From: Phialocephala subalpina
Lineage: Eukaryota; Ascomycota; Leotiomycetes; Helotiales; Mollisiaceae
DNA: 64,000 nt
Assembly (NCBI GenBank): GCA_900073065.1
Contig: FJOG01000004.1
Span: 295,507-359,506, forward strand
Direction of reading: 5' to 3'
The position numbers and the translations under genes are program-made. Shown piece by piece: positions 11,934-22,784 of this stretch. Under the pieces are notes generated by a model that was given only the letters and a program-made list of their open reading frames with translations, had not been told where the DNA came from and did no database searches. Every line of letters starts with the position of its first letter. Position 1 is the stretch's first letter.

Positions 11934-12068
11934 TATTAATATAATTGTCTAATATCTAGAATTTGGAGTACTTTCAGAGGCAGAAACTTTGAAAATATAA
12001 TGTCACATTAATGATCCCCTTTCATCAAAGCACTTTCTCCTTGTGAAACCATATCGTCGTCAAGTTTG

Positions 12069-13866
12069 CTATAACATTGTTCTTCCAGGCTTTACTACAC
12101 GAGCCAGAGGAACTATATCACATTCTCTGACGACCTCTTCCCAGCTGCCATCCTTTCGTCTTCTCCTACACGTCAGCAACACCTTCTCCATTGGGTTGTC
12201 TGGCAGGACAACTTGAATCTCGTGCATCCTTCTCTCCTCCGGCAACATGGGTAGTAGCAAGTCCTTTTCCTGAGGAACGTCGCAGAGAAGAAAGTCGTCG
12301 TCCACTTGAATATTTTCGTAAAAGTCTCCTTCCTCAATTTCCACCACCTCCTTCGCAATGGACGCCCAGATCGTCGCATCCCACATCCCCTCTTTATGTG
12401 GCAGCGATCCCAGAAGTCTGGCGGCTTGAAGCCTGACTCGATGATTCCTGCATTTGATAGCTGTGTAAGATAGAGGAGGAATCCAACCCAGTTCCGCGAC
12501 CGCGTCCGACGCGTCTGCAGAGGTACCGGGAATGATGTCGTGTACGGGCGTCGACATGACGTACTTCCGAATCACGATCGACTGGTTTACGATCGAGAGG
12601 AAGCTTTGCATTTGAGAGTCGAATACTGCTTGGGATGCTGAAGAGAGACAAGTGTTTGCCATGATGCTTGCCAAAGTATAAGAAAGAAGCAAGGCTCGGT
12701 AGGAAAATTCGTCTCGGAGTAGCATTTGGTCTCCTTGACTGAATCGATATGCTTCGTATTGTTTGAACCAGGAAGCCATTGCAGTTTGTAGGCGTGCTTG
12801 ACAGGCAAGCGATGCGAGGTCTTCTGAAATCCCATCCTGGAGAGATTTCTCGGTCAGGTGAAAGATTCCATGTGACAATCGATCCAAGCATTGCCTTGCT
12901 TGACCGACGGATTGAAAAGTAGCATTTGGAAAGTCAGATTCGATGGTTTGGGGGATGAGGTTGAGATTTGGAAATGTCTGTCCGCAAAGCATTGCTTGGA
13001 TTTGCAGTCTGACAAACGTATCGCTGATACAATCGTCGGCGAAGTTGGAACAAGGTTTAGGGATGAGAATACCATCAATCTTTTGACTTGATCGTTCCTG
13101 TTCTTGGACTTCCCGTAAAAGCTTCAACCCACTCCGGAGGTGGGCATTTGCAGTCTTGTAATGACCGCGGAGGAATTCCATATAGATGAAAAGCAGGCAA
13201 GTGACAAGTGCCACGCGAATGGAGTCTCTGCTTTTAGCTGAGAAGTGAGGTTGAAGATGATTGATCGCGGTGCTGTACTGTTGCAGCATGAACTGCTCCA
13301 GGGTATCTGGAGTGTTTTGAATCTTCAGTGGACCATTACTGTCAAGGCCGTCTTTCTTATGAGCAGAGCTCAAAGCCAGAACTGCATGCAGCACCGCTGG
13401 CTCGGACGAACTCGCTTGGCATACCAATGTCTCCCAGAATGGCGAAGGAAGGAGGCCGGGAAACTTCTTGACAGTCCGACACATAAACCACTCGAAGCAA
13501 TACTGCTCATGAGTGCTCATACACGTCACCGTGATGGAAGCCGGTACGTTGTTTTGTGATGCCGGGACAAGAGTCATCGCGGGACTGCTCTCAATGGAGC
13601 TGTTACTGGCAGAGCGTTGGCTATAGCCGTTGCCGCCTCCGCCCCATATCCCGTAGCCATCACAGACTCTGCCAGTAGAAACACATCGCTTGCAAGCAGG
13701 CCTGCTTTCGTCGCATTTGACTCTTCGAATTCTATCCACGTGATGAGTGGGGTTCTTCTCAACTGGAGACGGGAACTCGCTTGCAAGTCTTGCACCCTGA
13801 TTTCACCTTCGATCTTCCTTCCCGAGACTTCTTCCAAGGTTTCTTTGCTTCGATATGTTCGACCAT
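12069..13866 (-). CDS. Zn2Cys6 transcription factor (Fungal_trans_2 type)
   Basis: Two exons (13866-13781 and 13731-12069) give ~582 residues. The zinc cluster is at the N-terminus: cysteines at about 25, 28, 35, 42, 45 and 52 (C-X2-C-X6-C-X6-C-X2-C-X6-C) in the typical context GCKTCKIRRVKCDESRPAC. The intron falls within the codon for the Lys after the second Cys and uses a GC donor (GCGAGT) with a TAG acceptor, only 49 bases. The remainder matches the fungal-specific C-terminal regulatory domain of this class (HAVLALSSAH and FLRGHYKTANAHL near residue 200). It is a nuclear DNA-binding regulator; its target genes are unknown. Its 3' end lies 135 bases from the convergent coiled-coil gene. 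Confidence 0.88.
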
Positions 13867-14289
13867 GATTGCAAAGCTGCATATTTTTTGGAGGTTTGTT
13901 GATGAAGGCGCCGTCCAGCAGTTTTAAGTCTGACTCGGCTACTGGTTCGCTCGGAAAAGGCGCAGCGCGATTGGCTTAAGAAATGGGTCAAATCAAGGGC
14001 TTGGATTGGTCAGTTCGGATTTTGCGCATAGTGATTGGTTCGCTATGGCCCCTATTCAGGCCAGCAGGAGGATCGACGACCCATCAACTTTCAGCCTGGG
14101 AAAGAATTAAACATTGATATTGTTTGCAATTCCTTATGTGTGAAAGTATGATCTCCCTTTGCGTACAGATAAGGGGCAAAATTCTACTCCTCCTCTATAT
14201 CAAGATGCGATTATGATACTCGCGATATGAAAAGATGCCATTCCCTGTCAATTACCACGTTCATTACTCCACAACATACTTCCTCGCAA
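13867..14289. other. Upstream region of the Zn2Cys6 gene
   Basis: Contains the promoter of the leftward regulator and the downstream flank of the dehydrogenase remnant. No gene or clear regulatory motif was recognised. Confidence 0.4.
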
Positions 14290-14785
14290 TCAAATTGTCT
14301 GTCCCTCCAGCTCCTTCTCAGTCCATTCCCACAACTTGCCCGCCAACTTCTTATCCTTCACAAAACCACTTCCCGTTCCAGTCTTTCCAACAGGTACATA
14401 ATACTCCCCACTCACAACGCCCTTGGCAGTCGCAGCCCAAAGTGAGTTCTTCGCTCCTTCATCAACATTCACCCCGGCTATAGGTATGTACACCTTGATC
14501 ACACGCATCAACGACCCTGCATTAGGAGTAAACAGCTCTGTCTTGACTCATCCAAGATGAACAGCAATAACCGTGAACTGAGGATATCGTTTTGCAAGTT
14601 CCTGGGGATATGGGAGGTTCGCGAGTTTGCTTTGGCAGTATTTGGTGATCAAGGAGAACTGGTCTTGCCTCGACTTGAGCGTCTGGAAGTCGATGCCGGT
14701 TGAGTGAGAGGAGGAGTACCCAGTCGATATCAAACTGATAATACGAACATTTGATCCAGGAGTTGAAATTATCTTTTCTATGATT
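14290..14785 (-). pseudogene. Short-chain dehydrogenase remnant (C-terminal half)
   Basis: The minus strand encodes the C-terminal half of a retinol-dehydrogenase-like SDR. Visible are the YxxxK region (YCQSKLAN), the helix after it (ELAKRYPQF), then HLG followed by an in-frame TGA (14548-14550), and then VKTELFTPNAG and NSLWAATA up to a normal stop at 14290. The usual family sequence at the break is HPGRV; proline-to-leucine and arginine-to-stop are both explained by C-to-T changes, the RIP signature. The N-terminal Rossmann part (TGxxxGIG) is absent: coding similarity ends at about 14785, exactly where the AT-rich block begins. No functional protein is expected. Confidence 0.8.
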
Positions 14786-15780
14786 AAGCAATTTAATATT
14801 TTAAATAAATTATATTATTTATTACTTTAAATTTAATTTAATTATATTATAATTAAAAAGAATATATATAATAATAAATATATCTATTAAATAAAATATT
14901 ATAAAAAGATTATAATATAAAAAATATATAAAAAGTTTCGAAATAATAAAAATATATTAAATAATATATAAAATAAAAATATAATACCAAAAATATAATA
15001 AATTAATATAATAAAATAATTATTAATTATTGCGATTAATTTGATTATTATAATTACTTAATATAATATTAATTGAATTTAACTTTGGATTTTTACTTAT
15101 TAAAAATCACGTGGCTAAAATATAAGGGTTCGAGTAAATGGAAAATCGAAATTCATTTCGAATTTTGAGTTTAAAAATTAAGAATTAAGAATTAAACCCT
15201 TTTAAAAGGAATTCTTCTAATTTATTCTTTTTAAAATTAAAATTTATATTATATATATTAAATTAATTCTTTATAATTAATTCCGTTTATAATCTGTAAA
15301 ATATAATAATAAAGAACTCGATATTTAATTTTTATCGAAATGATTAATTTAGTAAAATAAAAAAAACTAAGATACTTTAAACTATAAGGCAATTTACTAT
15401 AAGAATACCAAAATTATAATATTTCGTTTTTTATTTTCTTATAGAATTTTACGATAAATTTATATATAAAAAGCCTTTAATTAAAAGAATATTTGCGTAA
15501 TTAAACTCGATTTAATCCGTCTTTTAGTTTCTTTGATATTTATATTAAAAATTGCGATCGATATATAAAGTTTTTATTATCTAATAAAATTTATTTTAAA
15601 GAAATCAATTAATTATATTGATTTTAGCCTTAATTACAAATATTAAAGAAATTAAAAGAGGGGTTAATTTAAGTTCAATTAAAAAAAATTCTATTTATTG
15701 AGGGCCTTTTAAATATAAACTTATCGTAAAATTCTATAAGAGAATAAATACGATGCGGGCTCATAAAGTAAAACTCAAAA
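14786..15780. repeat. AT-rich RIP-type block
   Basis: About 1 kb of extremely AT-rich sequence, largely A/T runs with no open frame, bounded sharply by normal-composition DNA on both sides. Such blocks in filamentous ascomycetes are usually transposon copies mutated by RIP. The original element cannot be identified. The block abuts the broken dehydrogenase at its left end and lies ~200 bases upstream of the split HET gene. Confidence 0.75.
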
Positions 15781-15988
15781 TGTTGATATTTTGGTGAGGC
15801 CATCGGAGCGGTAAAACATTTCTCCAGCTTACCGTCCGGCAGAATCTCTTTAAAATTACTTCCTTAATATCAACCAGTATTACTATGACTTCAAACACTT
15901 ATAGAAAACGCAGCCACTGCCATGTCGGTCGCCTATTCCCCAACATGTCCGCAACCCGCCTTTCAATTCACTTCATTAGTCGCTAACT

Positions 15989-18114
15989 TTGGTGGCAGCA
16001 CCACCTCCTAGCCTGTCGTGGGATCTCGAAATTGCGAAATCAAAGCTCAACGAGTGTGACGAGAAACATTCCTGCCGCGGTGCCCAGGACTTGCCGACGC
16101 GCCTCCTCGACCTAGGAATAGCCGGGGCAGACCGTATCAAACTTGTCATAACGGCAGGGAAAGATATTGAAGATCGTCGATATGCCGCTTTGTCGTATTG
16201 CTGGGGTTCCAGTACCCCCTTCACCACACAACCGTCTACTCTTTGCAAGCGACTTGAAGGGTTCGTTCTTTCTGAGGTGCCGGCGACGCTTCGCGAGTCG
16301 ATCCAGGTCAGCAGGGACCTTGGAATTCGATACCTGTGGATTGACGCACTCTGTATCCTCCAAGGAAGCCCGGGTGATGCCGAGGCTCAAGAAGACTGGC
16401 AACGGGAGTCGGTCTGCATGAACAAAGTGTACGGAAATGCCTACCTCACCATAGTTGCTGCTGGATCCTCCGACTGCAGCGGTGGCTTGATTCATGGGAG
16501 GCCAACCTGCACAGACCGGGGCGAAAGAGTTGCCTTCCGCGACGAACCGATTTCTAGGCGGGCGTGGGCGCACCAAGAATGGCTGCTTTCAGGCCGGCTC
16601 CTGGTCTTCACCACCATTGGAATGCACTTCGTTTGCGATGAATGGGAGTTTCCCGCCTTCCACGCCTCCCACGCTTTCCGCCTGCCAAAGTCACAGGCCG
16701 AACTCACAAAAGGAGATTGGAGCTACAGTCACCGGCCATAAGTTCCCGTGATTCGCTTATTTTACACCAAAAGCCACATGTAACACTTGAAGTTTTACCT
16801 ACATTTAGGCGTAAATACAAGTAATTTGAGTTGTAGGATCTTTTAATTGGATTNNNNNNNNNNNNNNNNNNNNNNNNNNNNNNNNNNNNNNNNNNNNNNN
16901 NNNNNNNNNNNNNNNNNNNNNNNNNNNNNNNNNNNNNNNNNNNNNNNNNNNNNNNNNNNNNNNNNNNNNNNNNNNNNNNNNNNNNNNNNNNNNNNNNNNN
17001 NNNNNNNNNNNNNNNNNNNNNNNNNNNNNNNNNNNNNNNNNNNNNNNNNNNNNNNNNNNNNNNNNNNNNNNNNNNNNNNNNNNNNNNNNNNNNNNNNNNN
17101 NNNNNNNNNNNNNNNNNNNNNNNNNNNNNNNNNNNNNNNNNNNNNNNNNNNNNNNNNNNNNNNNNNNNNNNNNNNNNNNNNNNNNNNNNNNNNNNNNNNN
17201 NNNNNNNNNNNNNNNNNNNNNNNNNNNNNNNNNNNNNNNNNNNNNNNNNNNNNNNNNNNNNNNNNNNNNNNNNNNNNNNNNNNNNNNNNNNNNNNNNNNN
17301 NNNNNNNNNNNNNNNNNNNNNNNNNNNNNNNNNNNNNNNNNNNNNNNNNNNNNNNNNNNNNNNNNNNNNNNNNNNNNNNNNNNNNNNNNNNNNNNNNNNN
17401 NNNNNNNNNNNNNNNNNNNNNNNNNNNNNNNNNNNNNNNNNNNNNNNNNNTATTGTTATTAATTTCTGTGCCAGGGATATGACCGACCCCAAGGACAAGC
17501 TCCCCGCAATTTCTGGGCTGGCAAAAAGGTTCTCCGAGATCGCTAACGGGACCCTTGGCGACTATCACGCCGGCCTGTGGTGGGGTTACCTCCTCGAGGA
17601 CCTACTCTGGAGAAATGCGGAAGGCACTGGCTCAGCATTGTATCTTCCCGATACCCACAAACGTGGCAGGTGCATGATTGAGGGCAGGCCAAGAGCGCCG
17701 TCCTGGTCATGGGCCGCAATCGACGGCCCGGTCGTGACAAACTGGACCTCTGAAAGGCCTTTAGCAAAAGTTATCAAGTGCGAAACAGAGCCTGCGGCGG
17801 GACATGATCAATTCGGCCAAGTCACATCCGGGATCCTGGTCATTTGCTGTCAGTACGTTATGGCCTCCATCACAGGTGAGTATCCCAACCAGAAGTTGTG
17901 TGTCGATAGCCATACGTGGGACGGGTTCTGGGCCGACGATCGTTCGGAAGCGAACCAGCTCGTGTATTGCCTCGGCATCATAGGGGACCAGGAGCGAAAA
18001 GGGATAGTAGTTAGGTTTGACGAGGAGACTGGTTGTTACCTTCGCATTGGTTATTTCCTGACTGATTCCGATAAATTTTTGGGGGGTAAAGAAAAGGTTT
18101 TTAAAATTATATAA
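15989..18114 (+). pseudogene. HET-domain gene split by insertion and assembly gap
   Basis: Two halves of one heterokaryon-incompatibility protein. The left half (15989-16741) shows HET motifs in order: YAALSYCWG, RYLWIDALCI, YGNAYLTIVAAG and RRAWAHQEWLLSGR. The right half (about 17463-18114) resumes at DMTDPKDKLPAISGLA and carries YHAGLWW and APSWSWAAIDG, which follow the HET domain in this family. Between them lie ~110 bases of unrelated AT-leaning sequence, a 597-base gap and ~10 more foreign bases, so an insertion is likely. The left half has no in-frame ATG (a TAG lies just upstream), so the N-terminus is lost or in an unseen exon. The right half drifts into AT-rich sequence before its stop. 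HET proteins trigger cell death after fusion of unlike hyphae; this copy looks inactive unless the gap hides an intron. Confidence 0.75.
16854..17450. other. Assembly gap (597 N)
   Basis: A run of N inside the HET gene. Frames reported through it carry no information. Confidence 1.
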
Positions 18115-18807
18115 ATTAATTTTATTTTATCGTTTTATTAAATCGAAGAATAATTAATTCGCAGTAGAATATTTTCTCTTGCTACTCTTGCAATTTCATT
18201 GTTATTTTTCATCGCTAGCTCGGACTACCTACTCGTAAAAGATGGGGAGTCGGATTTCCAAAGTGGCATTCACGTGACGACGTGACCTCTACGGAGGTAG
18301 ACTCGAGAATGCGCACCACTCGTCGACGAGGTTCACGATTCTTTTCGTGTCTTCGTTCCACAACCGACCCTACATTGTATGGAGGAGTCTACCTTGTACA
18401 GCTTAAAGATGGTCAGCGATAGTCTGTTCAAACAAAATTTGGAGTCATGCCCTGCTGCCCACTGCGGATGCGCGATGTCTTTGAGATCTTTACGCAGACG
18501 ATTTGCAGCTTTCTTGGCATATCATGACATCAGAACTAGTACTTCAATTGGCTGGAGTAAGCTTGCTCAAGGCTTTCCAGCTGAAGTGGCTGTGCATGTG
18601 ACACAACGAATTCAACCAATCATTTGCAAAATTAAATTAATGTAAGTTATAACACCTCTCTTTCCAGGCTCCAACCTTGCAAAATTCTCTTCCTTTATGA
18701 CCTCTGGACCAATTTCTGGTCTCAAATCCTCAATAATCCATAATTTTCCACTGTCAGACTTGCGTTGCTCAAACATTTCTCAAGTCTTCACAGATATCTC
18801 CGTACCA
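18115..18807. other. Intergenic between split HET gene and HeLo-E2 gene
   Basis: Starts with ~60 bases of AT-rich sequence and then becomes ordinary. Short frames only, none supported. It should contain the promoter of the HeLo-E2 gene. Confidence 0.4.
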
Positions 18808-20789
18808 ATGGATCCTGCGATGATCATGGCTGGGGTGGGCACGGGAGTCAAAACATGTGTCGCTCTCTTCAATCTATGTGTTGGAATCTACGACCTCGTC
18901 GACCGTGGAGGTTCTTACGGCAAGGACTATACGAACTTGATAACAAAGCTCGACGTGGAGAAGTTCCGTCTGCTCACGTTTGGGGAAACGACCCAACTCA
19001 TCGGCTTCGATACGACAATCCAAACGACCCCAAATCGCTCAAACTTTAACATGGTTGCATCTATCCAGCCTCAAACTTGGGAACTCATAGCGAGAGTTCT
19101 TTGCAGCATTAAGCAAGTCTTTGACGATATGAAGTCAGTTGACAAAAGGTATGGGTTGAAGCAAGTGAAGGTTGTCAGTGTGAAGGGCGCCAGCTCCGAC
19201 TTGATCACCTCGTCATCGCCATCAGGGCCCTTCAAGGATATATTTCAGGCATTTCAAGCTCGTATCACGACCGTCCAGACCCAAGAGAAGATGACCAACA
19301 AAGCCCGATGGGCGATCTACGATGGCGAAAAGTTCAAGAAGCTCATTGAGAGATTACACAGTTGGAACGATGGCCTTTATAATATTCTTGGATCTATCCA
19401 GAAGATGGGTTCATATCGTCTGATTCTAGAATACGAGCTTCGCAAGCTGACGGAAATTGAGGACGTTCGAAGAATAGAAGATGCTTCAGTGGAAAACAAT
19501 CCTATTATCTCCGACGTCGCGAGTTCTCATCGAAATGTACTTTCTTCAACTTCAAACGACAATGATTCTTCTCACCCTTCATCGTTCACCGATGGCTCGT
19601 TCTGGACGGCCCCCTCCGGCTCTCTTGTAGACGACCTCAAATCTCTTCACGTAGCCGACTGTGCGACAGCTTTGGCGGACGAGACACCTCAAAATCAGCG
19701 CTTGCTTGGTATGTGGGCAGGTGGCTTCAATCCCTCCAAAAGACAGGAAATAAGCGCCGACCGAGGGGGTCGAGGGTCGCAGATCTTGAGCGCCAGCATG
19801 GGTGAAGGACCCCAGCACGTCGATGTTGTTCTTACTTTCAATACCCTTAACAACAATTTGTACAGGAAGATTGCCAGGGAGCTGAGACACGCTCAAGAAT
19901 TGCCAGCCATAGAAGGTATTTCTATGGAACTTATTGATGGTCATAACATGGTACGTTCATCACGAGCTCGTAGGGATATGCTACATTTCTAACACCTTGA
20001 GCAGGGCCATTTACTTGCAACAATTCAAGGACCTGTAAGTCTACTATCTGATAATTGTGCCTATCAACTTCTTCTATCTCCCAACCTAGCTTTTATAACC
20101 GCGAAGGCTGGGCTTGGCTAAGGTGCTTCTTTGGGTTGCCTTTTTTTACTTGAGCCAACTAGAGCAGCTACGGCCGGGAAGATTGAAAATGCTGGTCCCT
20201 ATTTCAACCCCCAACTGCTCGATTATTTTCTCGATGGCTTTCTGGGGGTCAATACCCACACTTTTGGCCTTGTCACAGTCAAGCATTCTTGCCATCTAGG
20301 AACGTTCTTGATATCGTTTTCTAAAGTGTGACTTGTAGGCAGGCACCCCCTATCAAGGTGGCACCTTTTTCATCAGAATGGACATTCCGAGCGATTATCC
20401 TTTCAAGCCACCAAAATGCGTCGCCATAACTCGAATCTATCACCCAAATATTAGTCCGCAAGGCAGAATTTGCATGAACATACTTGGAAATGATTGGTCT
20501 CCAGTACTCGCGATACATATTGGTGAGCACATTACTTCTGGGTATGATGCAGTACTTACTCATCGGAATAGTCTTGCTATCAATTGCCTCCATGCTCTCA
20601 GACCCTAACGTCCAAGACCCTTTGGTGCCTGAAATTGCAGCTCAGTACATCGAGAATCGAGCAGTATACGAGCAAAATGCACAAGCATACACCAAGAAAT
20701 ATGCGACAGGTGTACTGCCGACTAGGGTTGAAGTAGAGCTAGCACGTATAAGGAATGAGTTGGTGTTGGAAAGGCCACGAAATACTTGA
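18808..20789 (+). CDS. HeLo domain-ubiquitin-conjugating enzyme (E2) fusion protein
   Basis: Four exons (18808-19950, 20005-20034, 20339-20522, 20572-20789) give ~524 residues. The start is MDPAMIMAGVGTGVKTC; an upstream ATG in the same frame adds 37 residues that do not fit the family. Residues 1 to ~225 match the HeLo domain (prion-inhibition/propagation type, as in HET-S), with the hydrophobic N-terminal helix and LVDRGGSYGKDY. A Ser-rich linker follows. From ~348 the sequence is a complete UBC fold: YRKIARELRHAQ, ATIQGP, TPYQGG, DIPSDYPFKPPK, the HPN motif (~426-428), the catalytic Cys in GRICMNIL (~436), WSPVLAI and DPLVPEIA. All E2 active-site landmarks are present, so it is probably a working E2 targeted by, or acting on, a cell-death or membrane module. 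The 304-base second intron is unusually long. Confidence 0.85.
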
Positions 20790-20881
20790 GGGTTATTTTC
20801 ACAGTCCCGAACCACGAATTATTATGAATTTAACTGGGCACTATTGTGTTCGTTCCCAACCAGCAAGTGCCTCTCGTCTTT

Positions 20882-22784
20882 TCAAACGGCTTTCACTTTT
20901 TCAGAGACATCCTTTGATGAATCCCCCGTCGAGTCATACATATCGCTGCTTTCCAATGGAACCACGCCCTCTTGGACCTGCAAATCCTCCCAGACCGATG
21001 CTTCCAAGAGAGTCTCCTCTGCAGGGAAGAACTTGCTCAAGAGGCAATACAGAACGAATGCGCTGCAGAATCCCCACAGGTAGCTCATGTCATATATGTG
21101 CTGGATACCAGCGTGAAGCTTGATCTTAGGGCTCACAGCAGCTGCCAGGCCGGGCAAGTTTGGTGTCAAGGATACGATGAAAGCTGTTGCCGCACGCCAG
21201 TTGGTGCCAACAGTGTTGTACCTATACCTTCCCTGTCGACGATAGAGACCTGGGACATCGATATGTTTCTTTTTCACTACCCAGTAGTCTGCAGATAGAA
21301 TGGCAGCGATGGGGGCCAAAAAAATCGAAAGGCCGGACATGAAAGTCAACAAGGACCCCGCACTGCTGATAATTTTCCCTATTGATGAATTAGTATGAAA
21401 TTTGAGGCATGATTTGGAAGACGAGAAGCTCATGGGCCGAGTCACCATTCGAGTCACCGGCGATGAGGTAGGCTCCTGAATTGCCATCGAAGAAAGGGCA
21501 GGTTTTGACTCACAAGGGACCATAATCCAACCCGCTGTCACTGTCGTGATAATCACTCCGCGGCGAATGTTGATGTATTTAGGGCAGATATTAGTCATAT
21601 CGTTTGCGCATGAAATGACGTTTGCAGACAGGTTCGTTCCAATCTGAGCGACCACCCAACAGAACCCAACAAAGAAGGCACCACATCTTCCCCATGGTCC
21701 GTCCCAGTGTGATGCAAGCTCAAGAGGAGACCATATATACTCTCCATATATGACCTTGGCGCAACTCGTGCTGATGATACCGAATGCTCCCATAAGAAGG
21801 CTAATCACGGGGAGGAGGAGAGCCTGCCACCAGACTCCTCGAGACCGCTTCATGTATCGAGTAAAGTCAGGCACATTGGTCGCCATGGTTGCCCTGTAAC
21901 GTCAGTCGACTTCTCAAACGTGGGAACTGACTCACCATCCTCCACATATACTGGAGAAGTTGTTCAAGATGACCCAAGATCTGACCGAACCAGACGGCAT
22001 AGCATAACTTTGCTTCCAGATATCACCCACCCCACCGGCTTTCTTCGTCATTGCGATGACTGTGGCAACAGAGACGGTGGGAACAATGATGGCTTTGAAG
22101 TAGAAGAAATACTTCAATTTATGTGGGGGCGTGAGCATAACAGGGAATTGGACGGTCCAGAAGACAAAATGTGCAATCATTTCCTGAGTTGTGATGCCAG
22201 CGCTCTCTGGAAGATGATTGGGGATATCGAGAAATGAAGGCCAGATTGCTCGAATGATTTGGAACATCGCGGTACTTCCAGTCCAAGTTTGGATAGCATG
22301 CCAAAAGAGAGCAGTAATCATTCTCGTTACGACGGCAAATTTCGAGAAGTAGAAGCCGAACGAGGAGCGAATGGCAATTGCGAATGGAACGTGAAGATCA
22401 GCACCCATGACGCCGTTGAGACATAGAGGGACCGTGTCAGCCATCGCTCCAAACACCGCTACTTTTGTTAGCATCGATTTCCGGTCATTGAAATATTTAC
22501 TCACTGAGGTAGAAAGCCTCCTTCCACGTCAGACCAGCTTGGATGATTGAACTCGGAGCCTCCCATCCTTGCGCATTGAAGGCATCACTAGACCAGAACC
22601 CGAAAATCGTCAAAGATGTCCAGGTTCGTCTTTCGAGAGGCGTGACATCGGAGTCGATATTTGACCATGTTCCTTCGTCTGCGAATGAGTGGGGCTGTTG
22701 TTCCAAGACCCAACCTTTAATATGTCTCCGTTCTTGGATCTTCTCCTTGAGCCTAGTCTTTCGTTCGGTGAGGAAAGAATTCAT
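20882..22784 (-). CDS. NCS1-family nucleobase/vitamin transporter
   Basis: Four exons (22784-22505, 22458-21936, 21893-21514, 21378-20882) join in phase to ~559 residues. Family landmarks run in order: FGFWSSDAFNAQGWEAPSS in the first membrane segment, PLCLNGVMGA, the GGWATMATNVPDFTRY signature, then WKIISSAGSLLTFMSGLSIF and ADYWVVKK. About 12 hydrophobic segments are visible. The family comprises plasma-membrane proton symporters for uracil, allantoin, uridine, cytosine/purines, thiamine or nicotinamide riboside; the substrate cannot be assigned here. The start is the ATG of MNSFLTERK. The gene is convergent with the HeLo-E2 gene (92 bases between stops), which suggests no functional link. 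Confidence 0.88.

Noticed and set aside
16704..17568. Frames of 211-264 residues across the first N run
   Set aside because: They are open only because N cannot be a stop; no information.
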